A stretch of DNA of 38,034 nucleotides from a virus: IMG/VR virus record IMGVR_UViG_3300030329_004812, positions 1 to 38,034 of that record, one strand, 5' to 3'. The first letter of the stretch is position 1; each line of letters begins with the position of its first letter. A program made the position numbers and the translations under genes. The notes below the pieces were generated by a model that worked only from the letters and a program-made list of their open reading frames with translations, was not told the DNA's origin and did no database searches. Positions 7,428 to 15,891 of this stretch are shown one piece after another.

Positions 7428-9287
7428 ATGAACACAGCAAATAAAATTTTATCAGATATAACAGTACACATGAAGTATGCTAGGTTTTTACCAGACAAGA
7501 ATCGTAGAGAGACTTGGGAAGAATTAGTCACTCGCAATAAGCAGATGCATTTGAAGAAGTTTCCGAATTTAGCATTTGAAATTGAAGAGGCATACAAATT
7601 TGTATATGACAAGAAGATATTGCCATCTATGAGGTCCATGCAGTTTGCTGGAAAACCAATCGAAATTAGCCCCAATCGTATCTTCAATTGCGCGTATTGC
7701 CCAATTGATGATTACCGTGTATTTGGTGAAATCATGTTTTTGCTGTTGGGCGGAACAGGAGTCGGATTCTCAGTACAGCGCCATCATGTTGAAAAGCTGC
7801 CTTCCATTCTTAAGCCAAACAGGAGACGCACAAGGAGATTCTTGATAGGGGATTCTATTGAGGGATGGTCAGATGCTGTTACCGCATTGATTAAATCATA
7901 TTTTAAAGGCACATCTTCTTTAAGATTTGATTACTCAGATATTCGAGCCAAAGGCGAGAGACTAGTTACAAGTGGGGGTAAAGCCCCCGGCCCTCAACCC
8001 TTAAAGGAATGTTTGGTCAAAGTTGAAGGTATACTTGATGAAAAAGAGAACGGAGAAAGGCTCACTTCTATTGAGGTTCATGACATCGTCTGTCATGTCG
8101 CAGATGCTGTTCTGGCTGGCGGTATTCGCCGTGCTGCTCTCATTTCTCTTTTTAGTATTGATGACGAGGATATGCTTGCTGCTAAATCGGGCAACTGGTG
8201 GGAGATTAACCCCCAACGTGGTAGGGCTAATAATTCTGCTGTCATTATGCGCCACCGCATTGACAAGCAGCGGTTTATGAATATTTGGGAACGAATTAAG
8301 GCCTCTGGCTGCGGAGAACCAGGGATATATCTAACAAATGATAAGGAGTATGGCTGTAATCCTTGTTGCGAAATAGCATTGCGCCCTTATCAATTCTGTA
8401 ACCTAACTGAGGTTAATGTTAACGACGTTAATAGCCAAGAGGAGTATGAAGAAAGAGTCAGAGCCGCTTCCCTCATAGGAACACTACAGGCATCTTATAC
8501 TGATTTCCATTACCTAAGGCCAGTGTGGCAGAGAAACACAGAAAAGGATTATTTAATTGGGGTCTCAATGACAGGGATAGCGTCCGGAAACATTTTCGGC
8601 TTAAATATTAAGAGTGCGTCAAAAGCAGTTGTTGAGGAGAACGCAAGGATTGCTAAGATTATAGGAATCAAGCCGGCCGCTCGATGCACAACAACGAAAC
8701 CTGCCGGCACAACCTCATTGGTTCTTGGCACATCTAGCGGAATCCATGCGTGGCACTCAGATTTTTACATTAGAAGGTTGAGAGTCGGAAAAAACGAGGC
8801 AATTTATAATTATTTGAGCACCAAACACCCAGAGCTTGTTGAGGATGAGTATTTCCGGCCTCACGATACAGCAGTTATATCTGTTCCTCAGAAAGCTCCA
8901 GATACGGCCATTACAAGGTCAGAGACAGCTTTAAATCTTTTAGAGAGAGTGAAAGAGGTTCACATAAATTGGGTAAAACCTGGCCACCGTAGCGGCCAAA
9001 ACACCAATAACGTATCAGCCACAATAACAGTTAAGGATCATGAGTGGGAGGAGGTTGGCGAATGGATGTGGGCTAACCGAAGACATTATAACGGACTTTC
9101 CATATTGCCGCATGACGGCGGTACTTATCGACAAGCACCCTTTCAAGAATTTACTGAGCAGGAGTACGAGGAGATGCTAAAACATCTCATTGATATTGAT
9201 TTGACGCAAGTTTTTGAAATTGAGGACGAAACTGATCTCACGGGCGAAGTTGCTTGTGCAGGCGGCGCATGCGAATTAACATTTTAA
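7428..9287 (+). CDS. nrdJ: Class II (adenosylcobalamin-dependent) ribonucleotide reductase
   Basis: This 619-residue enzyme reduces ribonucleotides to deoxyribonucleotides, probably at the triphosphate level as in Lactobacillus leichmannii RTPR. Matches to that enzyme: FNC88 for the first active-site Cys; N311-P-C313-C-E315 for the radical site, with C324 eleven residues later as in RTPR; and a C-terminal reductant pair C610-AGGA-C615. The second Cys right after the radical Cys (NPCCEI, usually NPCGEI) is unusual. It needs vitamin B12 from the host or environment. The ATG at 7428 has AGGAG at 7416-7420. It heads a nucleotide-metabolism stretch that includes thyX. Confidence 0.92.
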   Translation: MNTANKILSDITVHMKYARFLPDKNRRETWEELVTRNKQMHLKKFPNLAFEIEEAYKFVYDKKILPSMRSMQFAGKPIEISPNRIFNCAYCPIDDYRVFGEIMFLLLGGTGVGFSVQRHHVEKLPSILKPNRRRTRRFLIGDSIEGWSDAVTALIKSYFKGTSSLRFDYSDIRAKGERLVTSGGKAPGPQPLKECLVKVEGILDEKENGERLTSIEVHDIVCHVADAVLAGGIRRAALISLFSIDDEDMLAAKSGNWWEINPQRGRANNSAVIMRHRIDKQRFMNIWERIKASGCGEPGIYLTNDKEYGCNPCCEIALRPYQFCNLTEVNVNDVNSQEEYEERVRAASLIGTLQASYTDFHYLRPVWQRNTEKDYLIGVSMTGIASGNIFGLNIKSASKAVVEENARIAKIIGIKPAARCTTTKPAGTTSLVLGTSSGIHAWHSDFYIRRLRVGKNEAIYNYLSTKHPELVEDEYFRPHDTAVISVPQKAPDTAITRSETALNLLERVKEVHINWVKPGHRSGQNTNNVSATITVKDHEWEEVGEWMWANRRHYNGLSILPHDGGTYRQAPFQEFTEQEYEEMLKHLIDIDLTQVFEIEDETDLTGEVACAGGACELTF

Positions 9288-9302
9288 TTTTGGAGGCAAC
9301 AA

Positions 9303-9905
9303 ATGAAAACAATTATTAATAGATCTAACCTCTTGAAAGAGTCGGAGTTGAGGTACCGACCGGTAATTATACGAGTTAATGAATTCACAGAGAAATCCGC
9401 GAAAGATTTTTCTCAAAATATGACTTTAGCACATAACACAGGACAACCAGTTATCCCTATTATTATCGATTCATATGGAGGTCAAGTGTATTCTTTGATG
9501 CATATGATTGCTGCCATAGAAAGCTCGTCTATTCCGGTTATGACAATTGCTCAAGGTAAAGCAATGTCTTGTGGTGCGGTGCTGTTATCTTTCGGAGCAG
9601 CAGGGATGAGGTATGCCGCACCAACAGCCACAATTATGATTCATGATGTTGCTTCCGGCGCCATGGGAAAGGTTGAAGACCTCAAATCGAAAACCAAAGA
9701 GGCCAGCAGACTAAATAAACAAATCTTTTCCATGATGGATAGAAACTGCGGAAAGCCTGACGGCTTCTTTTTAGGAAAACTACAGGAGAAAAGCAGGGCA
9801 GATTGGTACCTAACAGGCAAGAAGGCGAAAAAGCATGGTCTTGTTAATCATTTGCGCATCCCAACAATGAAAGTTGATATTGACGTTTCGATATCAATTA
9901 AATAG
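9303..9905 (+). CDS. clpP: ClpP-family serine protease, complete triad
   Basis: This 200-residue protein has the ClpP/crotonase fold. The nucleophile is Ser89 in GKAMSCGAVLL, the base is His114 in IMIHD, and the acid is Asp167 in RADWYLTGKKAKKHGLVN, in the place of E. coli Asp171. The oxyanion region IDSYGGQVYSL is present. No Clp ATPase is seen in the window, so it would need a host unfoldase or act alone, for example in capsid maturation. A second ClpP (23422) has Asn in place of the Asp, so the two may form mixed rings. GGAGG precedes the ATG. Confidence 0.85.
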   Translation: MKTIINRSNLLKESELRYRPVIIRVNEFTEKSAKDFSQNMTLAHNTGQPVIPIIIDSYGGQVYSLMHMIAAIESSSIPVMTIAQGKAMSCGAVLLSFGAAGMRYAAPTATIMIHDVASGAMGKVEDLKSKTKEASRLNKQIFSMMDRNCGKPDGFFLGKLQEKSRADWYLTGKKAKKHGLVNHLRIPTMKVDIDVSISIK

Positions 9906-9908
9906 TGC

Positions 9909-9937
9909 TTGACAATAGCACATTTGTATGTTATAAT
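9909..9937 (+). promoter_or_regulatory. Perfect-consensus sigma-70 promoter of groES
   Basis: TTGACA (9909-9914), a 17-nt spacer and TATAAT (9932-9937) match the consensus at every position. Transcription would start near 9944, so the leader would hold little more than the GGAGG at 9945-9949 before the ATG at 9955. Confidence 0.85.
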
Positions 9938-9954
9938 ATATACTGGAGGTTTAT

Positions 9955-10263
9955 ATGAATTTTACACCATTTAATCGTTATGTTTTAGTTGACCCGATAG
10001 AGGATGAGGAGGACGAGCAACAAAATGTAGCTATTGTTTTGCCCGAGAATTATAAAAAGCCACTGTCACCCTATTTGGCATGCAGGGTGGTGGGTGTTTC
10101 TGAAGATTGTAAGCTGAATTTTTCTATTAAAGAGGGGGATTGTATTGTTATTGAGAGAAGAATGCTTTGCTCCATAGATATAACTGAAAAACCAGTCTAT
10201 TTAGTATTAGAAAATTATGTTTATGGGAGAATAACAGATGAAAATAACACCGAAGTTACTTAA
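9955..10263 (+). CDS. groES: GroES-like co-chaperonin
   Basis: This 102-residue lid protein would cap the GroEL folding chamber. It opens NFTPFNRYVLVDPIEDEE as in GroES. The following mobile-loop region holds an AIVLP segment, matching the IVL tripeptide that contacts GroEL. Then come the barrel strands (ACRVVGVS, IKEGDCIVIER) and a C-terminal YLVLENYVYGRI. Length is close to E. coli GroES (97) and T4 gp31 (111). The phage also encodes a GroEL at 26733, some 16 kb away. It has its own consensus promoter, and the next gene starts 26 nt before its stop. Confidence 0.85.
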   Translation: MNFTPFNRYVLVDPIEDEEDEQQNVAIVLPENYKKPLSPYLACRVVGVSEDCKLNFSIKEGDCIVIERRMLCSIDITEKPVYLVLENYVYGRITDENNTEVT

Positions 10264-11074
10264 AGAAATGATAAGAGAGGTTGCTGAAGAGAACAAGGAA
10301 ACCTCTTATCTGCTTGCGAAGCCATCGTTTGAACACAGCCTCGCCCAGGATTTGATGGAATTCAAGCCACCAGAAAGCACAATGAAACATAAAAGGGTTG
10401 CCACCTTAGACATCATGAGTAAGGCCCTTTTCAATACTGTTATGGCATCGACTGTGTTTGATGGTGCGCTGAACGAGGAAGCCAATGATTTACAATATTT
10501 GGTTCACACTCCCGATTCTCCATCTACTGAAGTGGTTCAGGAATTTGCGGAATCATTATATTCTGGCAAGAGAAGTGGGTTTCTGACCTATTATAAGCCC
10601 GACCAATTACAAAAGATGAAGCTCTATCTTATTAAGGGTCATAACGCTGGATTTGCCATTAAAGATGGCAATGATATTGTAGCGGTTCACAACAATACTG
10701 GTGGCGCCTTGAGAGGTTTGAGTGCCAAATTTATGAAGGATGCCAAGAGGGCCGGTGGAACCAAACTGGATCATTTTGATGGATTTCTGTCAGGAAATTA
10801 TAGAAAGTATGGCTTTAGCAGTGTTTATGATATTTGGGATTGGAATGGAAAGTTTAGGTCTGATATGTGGGATTACTCTGGTGTGGATATTTTTAACGAA
10901 AAGACATCAGTTTATGCTGAGGCCCTCCAGCCTTACAAAGATGACGTACAAAAATTACCAGTGTTGCCCGAGGAGCACAAACTTGAATCTGGATATGGGA
11001 AGACGTTTGAGCCAATGCAAAAATACTATTCGTATAGAATGGGAATGCCAGATGTTATTTTTAGAAAATTATAA
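10238..11074 (+). CDS. Unknown phage protein with amphipathic N-terminal helix
   Basis: This 278-residue protein has no recognised family. It opens MKITPKLLKEMIREVAEE, an amphipathic helix like those at the ends of the protein at 24934. The middle has a strand-turn pattern LYLIKGHNAGFAIKDGNDIV followed by VHNNTGGALRGLSAKFM and a Trp/Tyr/Asp-rich part (YDIWDWNGKFRSDMWDY). The central piece is vaguely reminiscent of acetyltransferase-like folds, but I do not claim it. It overlaps groES by 26 nt, so the two are co-expressed. Confidence 0.8.
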   Translation: MKITPKLLKEMIREVAEENKETSYLLAKPSFEHSLAQDLMEFKPPESTMKHKRVATLDIMSKALFNTVMASTVFDGALNEEANDLQYLVHTPDSPSTEVVQEFAESLYSGKRSGFLTYYKPDQLQKMKLYLIKGHNAGFAIKDGNDIVAVHNNTGGALRGLSAKFMKDAKRAGGTKLDHFDGFLSGNYRKYGFSSVYDIWDWNGKFRSDMWDYSGVDIFNEKTSVYAEALQPYKDDVQKLPVLPEEHKLESGYGKTFEPMQKYYSYRMGMPDVIFRKL

Positions 11075-11092
11075 AGCTTGTGGGAGAGCGGT

Positions 11093-11821
11093 GTGAGCAG
11101 CTATGAAAAGACTATTACTTTATACGATGATAGCATTGGTTCGGTATCTTACGTTAATCATATGGGCGACGACATTACCGTTGTTAACAGTGCAAGGGTC
11201 AGCTTTGGTGTTCAAAAGTCTAGTTTGGATGGGCGCGACAAACGACTTATTAATTACCTTATCAAGCATAAGCATACCTCTACATTGGAACATAATCTTG
11301 TTACCTTTAAGTTTGTCGTGCCTTTGTTTGTTCGTTCTCAGCACCATCGCCATAGAACATGGTCCTACAATGAGATATCTCGAAGATATACCGACAAGGA
11401 TTTACAATTTTATGAGCCGAAGCGATTCAGGACCCAACACGAATCCAATCGACAAGCCTCCAATGAAGATGAATTAATTGATCCTTCATACGGCACCGCA
11501 CATGATACAATTGTTCCAACTAAATCGAAAACAGCCTCTCAGGTTGTAGCAGAACACCATCAAGCAAGTTTGAGACTTTTTGATACTTTGATATCAAAGG
11601 GTGTTTGTCGAGAGCAAGCAAGAGGTGTCTTACCACAAAATCTTTACACTGAATATTATGGAACGGTAAACCTTAATAACCTTCTTAAATTTATCAGCCT
11701 TCGCACCCATGAGGGCGCACAGTGGGAAATACAACAAGCAGCAAAGGCATGCCTGGAGATCGCGACAGATCTATGGCCAGTGACCGTTAATTCGTACAGG
11801 AAACTGCGAGGTGAAATATAA
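11093..11821 (+). CDS. thyX: Flavin-dependent thymidylate synthase ThyX
   Basis: This 242-residue enzyme makes dTMP from dUMP with FAD, NADPH and methylene-tetrahydrofolate. The signature RHR-x7-S is RHRTWSYNEIS at about residues 86-95, followed by RRY. A GTG at 11093 with GGGAG six bases upstream is the best start; the frame is open slightly further up to a TTG at 11078. The C-terminal LLKFISLRTHEGAQWEIQ segment also fits ThyX. It works with the RNR (7428) and dUTPase (21336) to supply DNA precursors. It overlaps the next small gene by 11 nt. Confidence 0.93.
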   Translation: MSSYEKTITLYDDSIGSVSYVNHMGDDITVVNSARVSFGVQKSSLDGRDKRLINYLIKHKHTSTLEHNLVTFKFVVPLFVRSQHHRHRTWSYNEISRRYTDKDLQFYEPKRFRTQHESNRQASNEDELIDPSYGTAHDTIVPTKSKTASQVVAEHHQASLRLFDTLISKGVCREQARGVLPQNLYTEYYGTVNLNNLLKFISLRTHEGAQWEIQQAAKACLEIATDLWPVTVNSYRKLRGEI

Positions 11822-12101
11822 ATTCAAGGTTGGTGACCTTGTAGAGCTTAGTGACTTTGGTAAAACCTTAGCAGGAGATTGGGAAATAAAGTATGGAATT
11901 GTAGTCAAGGGCCCATACAGCATGGGCCTTCCTGGTGGTGGCATGCCAGAGGGCTTTTACATGGCTTACGATGTAATGATAGGCGATGAACTATTTAAAA
12001 GGATACCAAGCCAGTTTATTTTAAGAATGGATAGAGATGAAGATGGAAACAAACAAGTGGAAAAGGTGGCTGTTACCAATGCCCCCAAAGATGAAGCATA
12101 A
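11811..12101 (+). CDS. GDLV-family SH3-like small protein
   Basis: This 96-residue protein starts at GTG 11811, overlapping thyX. It opens MKYKFKVGDLVELSDFG, then KYGIVVKG and later YDVMIGDELFKRIPSQFI. It belongs to the family multiplied at the right end of the window: an N-terminal GDLV strand, a G-I/V-V strand, and a final strand with a hydrophobic-polar pattern. The fold is probably a single SH3/KOW-like barrel (inference). Here the copy is longer, with an acidic, lysine-containing tail. Confidence 0.8.
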   Translation: MKYKFKVGDLVELSDFGKTLAGDWEIKYGIVVKGPYSMGLPGGGMPEGFYMAYDVMIGDELFKRIPSQFILRMDRDEDGNKQVEKVAVTNAPKDEA

Positions 12102-12110
12102 GAGGTCTAA

Positions 12111-12953
12111 ATGATAACAGAGTATCATTTTGATAAACTTAATGTTGGTGGGTCATTGGAATGTTTGCTTCACTCTTTTATAAATGACGAGCAAGTATTG
12201 CTAATTAATCCCCTGTACCCATTTCAATTAGAGACAATGGGGTATGTTGACAATTTGAAATTTATTGGATATGAGAGCACAAGGGATATTTATAAATCAG
12301 AAGTGTGGGATCGCCTCTCTTTTCTTCTTTCCATGTCTGGCCAGGTTGTGTTTCCGAATATCGTGAAGACGTACAGGGAAGATGTTAGAAGGTTTATACT
12401 GGTCACTGAATTTAATAAGCGCATCATAATAACTTGTGATGAGTTATGTCGGTTTGAAGAGATGGATGATAGGTGCTATAGTGTATATGATTGGTTTAAT
12501 GTCAGATCAGGCAATAACCACCAGTATGATATCTTGAAGGACAACCGAAATGATTTTGTACACACACTTCACTTCTACAGGGCTAATCGAATCGGTAGCA
12601 ATGGTGCGATGAAAGACGTATGTGCAGCATCTCGCTTGGACAAGGAGCACCTATCTGATGCCAATCACACCGAGGGCATTGCGCATTTAAAAACCCTGAA
12701 GATGATGGCCAAAGCCGGGATCAGGGGTCAGAGCAACGGCTATTCAAAAATAGGAACCCAGCTTCATTATGCTCTCAAGATCGAGCACACACATCGCGAG
12801 GTTGTAGAGGACTATACACCACACAGGACGTTAGATGAGATATTACAAGATAGAAGAAAGGAAGGCAAGGCATGGAATCTAGCGAAAAGGCTTTTTCGTC
12901 ACAAGCAAATTTCCATCTTGCAGGGATCATTCCGGTTGCCGGCCAACCTTTAG
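12111..12953 (+). CDS. Unknown protein with possible Rossmann-like N-terminus
   Basis: This is a 280-residue protein. The N-terminus FDKLNVGGSLECLLHSF followed by VLLINPLYP has the strand-glycine-helix-strand pattern of a dinucleotide-binding fold, but the usual GxGxxG is reduced to GGSLEC, so binding is uncertain. The C-terminal third holds a helical basic part (LKTLKMMAKAGIRGQSNGY, then HREVVEDYTPHRTLDEILQ). Its last 82 nt overlap the nucleotidyltransferase-like gene in another frame, and the pair may form a functional unit. Confidence 0.8.
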   Translation: MITEYHFDKLNVGGSLECLLHSFINDEQVLLINPLYPFQLETMGYVDNLKFIGYESTRDIYKSEVWDRLSFLLSMSGQVVFPNIVKTYREDVRRFILVTEFNKRIIITCDELCRFEEMDDRCYSVYDWFNVRSGNNHQYDILKDNRNDFVHTLHFYRANRIGSNGAMKDVCAASRLDKEHLSDANHTEGIAHLKTLKMMAKAGIRGQSNGYSKIGTQLHYALKIEHTHREVVEDYTPHRTLDEILQDRRKEGKAWNLAKRLFRHKQISILQGSFRLPANL

Positions 12954-13783
12954 AATATGAAATGCCATATCCTGATTGCTTATTGCCCGTAGCACCAGAT
13001 TACACGATGATCGAGGCTGCGGTCATTGAAGCCGCATTTGCTGGTTGTGACACGATTTGGATTATTTGTAATGATGATTTGGCCCCGGTTGTGAGACACA
13101 GGGTTGGCGATTATATACAAGACCCGATTCATTTTTATAATAAGTTTGAAGTGTTTCCCAATGATAGGAGAAAGCGTATACCAATATACTGGGTTCCTGT
13201 TCACGCAAAAGATCGCCACAAGAGAGATTGTTTGTCTTGGTCTATCTTGACTGGGGCCATTTCCTGTTTAAAGATTTCGACCAAGCTATCCAAGTGGCTT
13301 ATTCCTGATAAATATTATGTATCTTTTCCTTACGGCATAATGGACCCAAGGAATCTCCAGAAGGTAAGAAGAAAGATCCGTAATAAGAAAAACTTTTATA
13401 TTGTTTCTAATGGGAAAACCGTTCAGGACAATCTTTATTCAAGCTTTACATTTGGAAAAGAAGAGTTTATTATTTATCGTCGCAATGTCAGAAAGGGAAC
13501 TGGTAAATACACAAGCGAAGTGAAAGACGAACGAGGCCTCCCAAGAAGCAAACTCCCTATTGAGGAGAGATGGTCAGCCAGATTTTTTGAACCTAAGGAC
13601 GTTTTTGTTGGTGTGGATATAGACCAGGGCTATCAACATGAGGTCGATCAGTTTTATAATTTGAATAATTGGGATGCGTACAGAGAGTATATGATGTCCG
13701 ATTTATCAAGAGATACGCAGAGACCAACAAAAGAATTGTTTGCGTATCGAGAATTTAATCGTATTGCTCAAGACCGAGACTAA
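12872..13783 (+). CDS. Nucleotidyltransferase-like protein (sugar-nucleotide type), degenerate
   Basis: This is a 303-residue protein. Its N-terminus LAGIIPVAGQPLEYEMPYPD then CLLPVAP, IEAAVIEAAFAGCDTIWII resembles sugar-phosphate nucleotidyltransferases (GlmU/RmlA type). In those, a G-x-G-T-R loop and a PKPLLPV lysine bind the nucleotide. Here the loop is altered and the Lys is missing, so the catalytic chemistry may be lost or changed. Starting at a later Met would remove this region, so the ATG at 12872 and the 82-nt overlap with the preceding gene are probably real. A purine-rich ribosome site lies inside the upstream gene. Confidence 0.7.
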   Translation: MESSEKAFSSQANFHLAGIIPVAGQPLEYEMPYPDCLLPVAPDYTMIEAAVIEAAFAGCDTIWIICNDDLAPVVRHRVGDYIQDPIHFYNKFEVFPNDRRKRIPIYWVPVHAKDRHKRDCLSWSILTGAISCLKISTKLSKWLIPDKYYVSFPYGIMDPRNLQKVRRKIRNKKNFYIVSNGKTVQDNLYSSFTFGKEEFIIYRRNVRKGTGKYTSEVKDERGLPRSKLPIEERWSARFFEPKDVFVGVDIDQGYQHEVDQFYNLNNWDAYREYMMSDLSRDTQRPTKELFAYREFNRIAQDRD

Positions 13784-13790
13784 TTAAGTC

Positions 13791-14429
13791 ATGTCCTTAA
13801 TGGAAAAAAGATATAGAAAACTTGTCAAAGAATTAATCTTTGTCTATACAGAGCTTGAATATGTTAATGAAGCACTCAGGAATGCTCATTCTGATTTCGA
13901 AGCAAAATATCAAAAATACTGTGTTGACAACAATGTTCCTCTTGCCGAGTTGAACAAGAAGCACAAAAAGCGTATAGAAGATGTTATACCTCACCCTAAA
14001 AAACAAGAAGTTGATGAAGAGGGTATTGTTAAAATAGAGGCCCAACAGAAGCTTCCACGAAAGATACAAAAAGTCTTTACCAAGATGTACAGGATGATAA
14101 CATCAAAGATACACCCAGATAAATTTGCTAATCGCGAAAAGACTCCGGAAATCAAAGAGAAGATTAGTATGTTTAAAAGATCGACAGAGTCATATAACTC
14201 ACGGAATTGGGGCAAATTCCTTGATATTTGCGAAAGGCTTGATATAATGCCAACCAGATATGATTCAATCAATTCAACTATAATGGAAGAGATATCTGAT
14301 ATCAATAAAGAGATCGTGAATAAAAAAAGAGCGTTTAGCTGGAGGCTCTACGAGTGTGAAGAAGACAAGGGCTGCGAAGATAGGATACTTAAGGATTTTT
14401 TATTTCAATTATTTAGATATAGAGTTTAG
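13791..14429 (+). CDS. J-domain (DnaJ-like) protein
   Basis: This is a 212-residue protein. A lysine-rich, helical N-terminal half is followed by a J-domain-like segment, KVFTKMYRMITSKIHPDKFA, with the diagnostic HPDK at about 108-111. A short helix SMFKRSTESYNSRNWGKFLDI follows, as in phage J-proteins. It would stimulate the host Hsp70 (DnaK). The J-domain is near the middle rather than at the N-terminus, and no Gly/Phe or zinc region follows. The ribosome site is weak and starts at 13791 and 13800 are both possible. With GroEL, GroES and the ClpPs it forms a large proteostasis set. Confidence 0.72.
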   Translation: MSLMEKRYRKLVKELIFVYTELEYVNEALRNAHSDFEAKYQKYCVDNNVPLAELNKKHKKRIEDVIPHPKKQEVDEEGIVKIEAQQKLPRKIQKVFTKMYRMITSKIHPDKFANREKTPEIKEKISMFKRSTESYNSRNWGKFLDICERLDIMPTRYDSINSTIMEEISDINKEIVNKKRAFSWRLYECEEDKGCEDRILKDFLFQLFRYRV

Positions 14430-14437
14430 GAGTTAGC

Positions 14438-15415
14438 ATGCATTTCGATCCAAATAAAACATTATACAACAAAATAAAGCAAAATGGCGGCTTTTGTAAT
14501 GCTCATTGCCATTTAGACAGAGCATACACGGTGACACCGGAAAATATGAAGAGCGTGGTCTACAGCCACCTTCATGAGAAATGGACCTATATTGACAAAT
14601 ACAAAAAGAGAGCAACGGAAAACCAATATTACAATAACATAAGCAAGGCCCTTGTCGAGCAGATAGCCATGGGAACCACATCTTGTTTGTCATTTATAGA
14701 TGTTGACAGCGTTGTTGGGTACAAGGCCCTTAGGGCCGCTCAACGAGCAAAAAAGGATTTCCAAAATCATATCAATTTTAAAGTGGCTAGCCAAACACTG
14801 AAGGGTATTCTCAGCCGAAGACCAAAGCTTATGTTACTAGAGGCACTAGATCAAAATCTCATAGATATTATCGGCTCTCTCCCTGGGGCTGACAAGGGAA
14901 TGGAAGCAGAGCACATGGAGTATATATTATTTCTGGCGAATGTATACAGCAAAAGGGTCCATGTTCACGTTGATCAACTTAACACGGCGGCTGAAAAGGA
15001 GACGGAGTTGCTGGCTAGAAAGACAATGGATGCTGGCATGGAGGGGAAAGTCACTGCTGTACATTCTATAAGTTTAGCATGCCATCCCAAGTGGTACCGA
15101 GAGGATGTTTACAAAATGTGCAAGGACGCAGGACTTTCTTTTATAGCATGCCCAACAGCCTGGATCGATGCCAGGAGGACTGAGGAGTTGGCCCCCACAC
15201 ACAACGCTGTCACTCCTGTCGATGAATTGATAGAGCGTGATTTGTTGGTTGCTATCGGCTCAGACAACATTCACGATGTCTACAAGCCATTTTCAACAGG
15301 CGATATGAAAACAGAAATCAAGTTTTTACTTGAATCGCTGCACATTTATGATATCGATACCCTAGTTAATATATCAACCAAAAATGGTTTAGAGGTTATG
15401 GGAATGCTCGATTGA
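14438..15415 (+). CDS. Metal-dependent amidohydrolase, cytosine-deaminase family
   Basis: This 325-residue TIM-barrel hydrolase carries the amidohydrolase metal ligands in order: HCH (His23, His25), HVDQ (His177), AVHS (His209) and GSDNIHD (Asp276). The layout matches cytosine deaminase and its relatives (ring deamination or amide hydrolysis). Cytosine deaminase has HxxE with a proton-shuttling Glu after the third His, whereas this has HVDQ, so the substrate may differ. Such enzymes are rare on phages; a base-salvage or base-modification role is inference. GGAG precedes the ATG and it is part of the accessory run 12111-15415. Confidence 0.8.
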   Translation: MHFDPNKTLYNKIKQNGGFCNAHCHLDRAYTVTPENMKSVVYSHLHEKWTYIDKYKKRATENQYYNNISKALVEQIAMGTTSCLSFIDVDSVVGYKALRAAQRAKKDFQNHINFKVASQTLKGILSRRPKLMLLEALDQNLIDIIGSLPGADKGMEAEHMEYILFLANVYSKRVHVHVDQLNTAAEKETELLARKTMDAGMEGKVTAVHSISLACHPKWYREDVYKMCKDAGLSFIACPTAWIDARRTEELAPTHNAVTPVDELIERDLLVAIGSDNIHDVYKPFSTGDMKTEIKFLLESLHIYDIDTLVNISTKNGLEVMGMLD

Positions 15416-15416
15416 G

Positions 15417-15713
15417 ATGTCGGATGAAAGAAAATTTAAAGTAGGAGATTTGGTTACAATAAAAGGATTCTACTTTATAGTGGGATATAGTAGTATAGCC
15501 GATGGAGAACCAGGTGTTATTTCTGAGGTGCTGCGTCATGATCCAACGCAAAATAAATTTGTTAATTTATTTTTTGATTATGCTGTTTTAGTTGGTGATG
15601 ATGAGTTTTTTGTGTTTGAGGAGGAGGTAACAGCTTTTGACCCTGAGTTTAATCCTTGTGATAGTTGTTATTGCGACCCTTGTGATTGTGATTGGGGCTG
15701 CTGTGAGCCTTAA
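15417..15713 (+). CDS. GDLV-family small protein with Cys-rich tail
   Basis: This 98-residue protein starts one base after the previous stop. It opens MSDERKFKVGDLVTIKG, with GVISEVL and a hydrophobic strand, and so belongs to the GDLV family. The last 20 residues (CDSCYCDPCDCDWGCC and flanks) contain eight cysteines in pairs and could bind a metal. The DNA there is a TGTGAT-type near-repeat, and the next gene overlaps the last 11 nt. Confidence 0.75.
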   Translation: MSDERKFKVGDLVTIKGFYFIVGYSSIADGEPGVISEVLRHDPTQNKFVNLFFDYAVLVGDDEFFVFEEEVTAFDPEFNPCDSCYCDPCDCDWGCCEP

Positions 15714-15891
15714 AGGTAAAAGTTTGGTTTTTGTTGTCAATTGTGGGCCAATTCCAAAAGGTTCTGTGGCTCTGTGTATAGAAGATTGCAATTTGAAAGG
15801 CATAATTAGGTTGTGGTTACGCAACACTATTTACGGGGTTAATGAATTTGTCCTATCAAGAGAGCACATCAGCAAGCTTAAGGAGGTTTGA
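15703..15891 (+). CDS. Small SH3-like phage protein
   Basis: The best start is the GTG at 15703 with GGGG six bases upstream; the frame is open farther up but only as a hydrophobic antiframe of the previous gene's Cys-rich tail. The 62-residue product has strands KSLVFVVNC, GSVALCIED, GIIRLWLRN and a final EHISKLKEV. It looks like another one-barrel member without the GDLV opening. It is followed by an overlapping gene. Confidence 0.55.
   Translation: MSLKGKSLVFVVNCGPIPKGSVALCIEDCNLKGIIRLWLRNTIYGVNEFVLSREHISKLKEV

Noticed and set aside
7974-7988. GGGGG/CCCCC hairpin inside the RNR gene
   Set aside because: It lies in conserved coding sequence (SGGKAPGP) with no T-run, so it is explained by codons.
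8082-8100. Inverted repeat CATGACA/TGTCATG in the RNR gene
   Set aside because: It encodes VHDIVCHV in a conserved region and has no second copy; likely chance.
12247-12275. TTGACA with 17 nt to TATGAG as a promoter
   Set aside because: The -10 box is poor compared with the other members of the class and it lies early in a gene with no obvious unit to drive.
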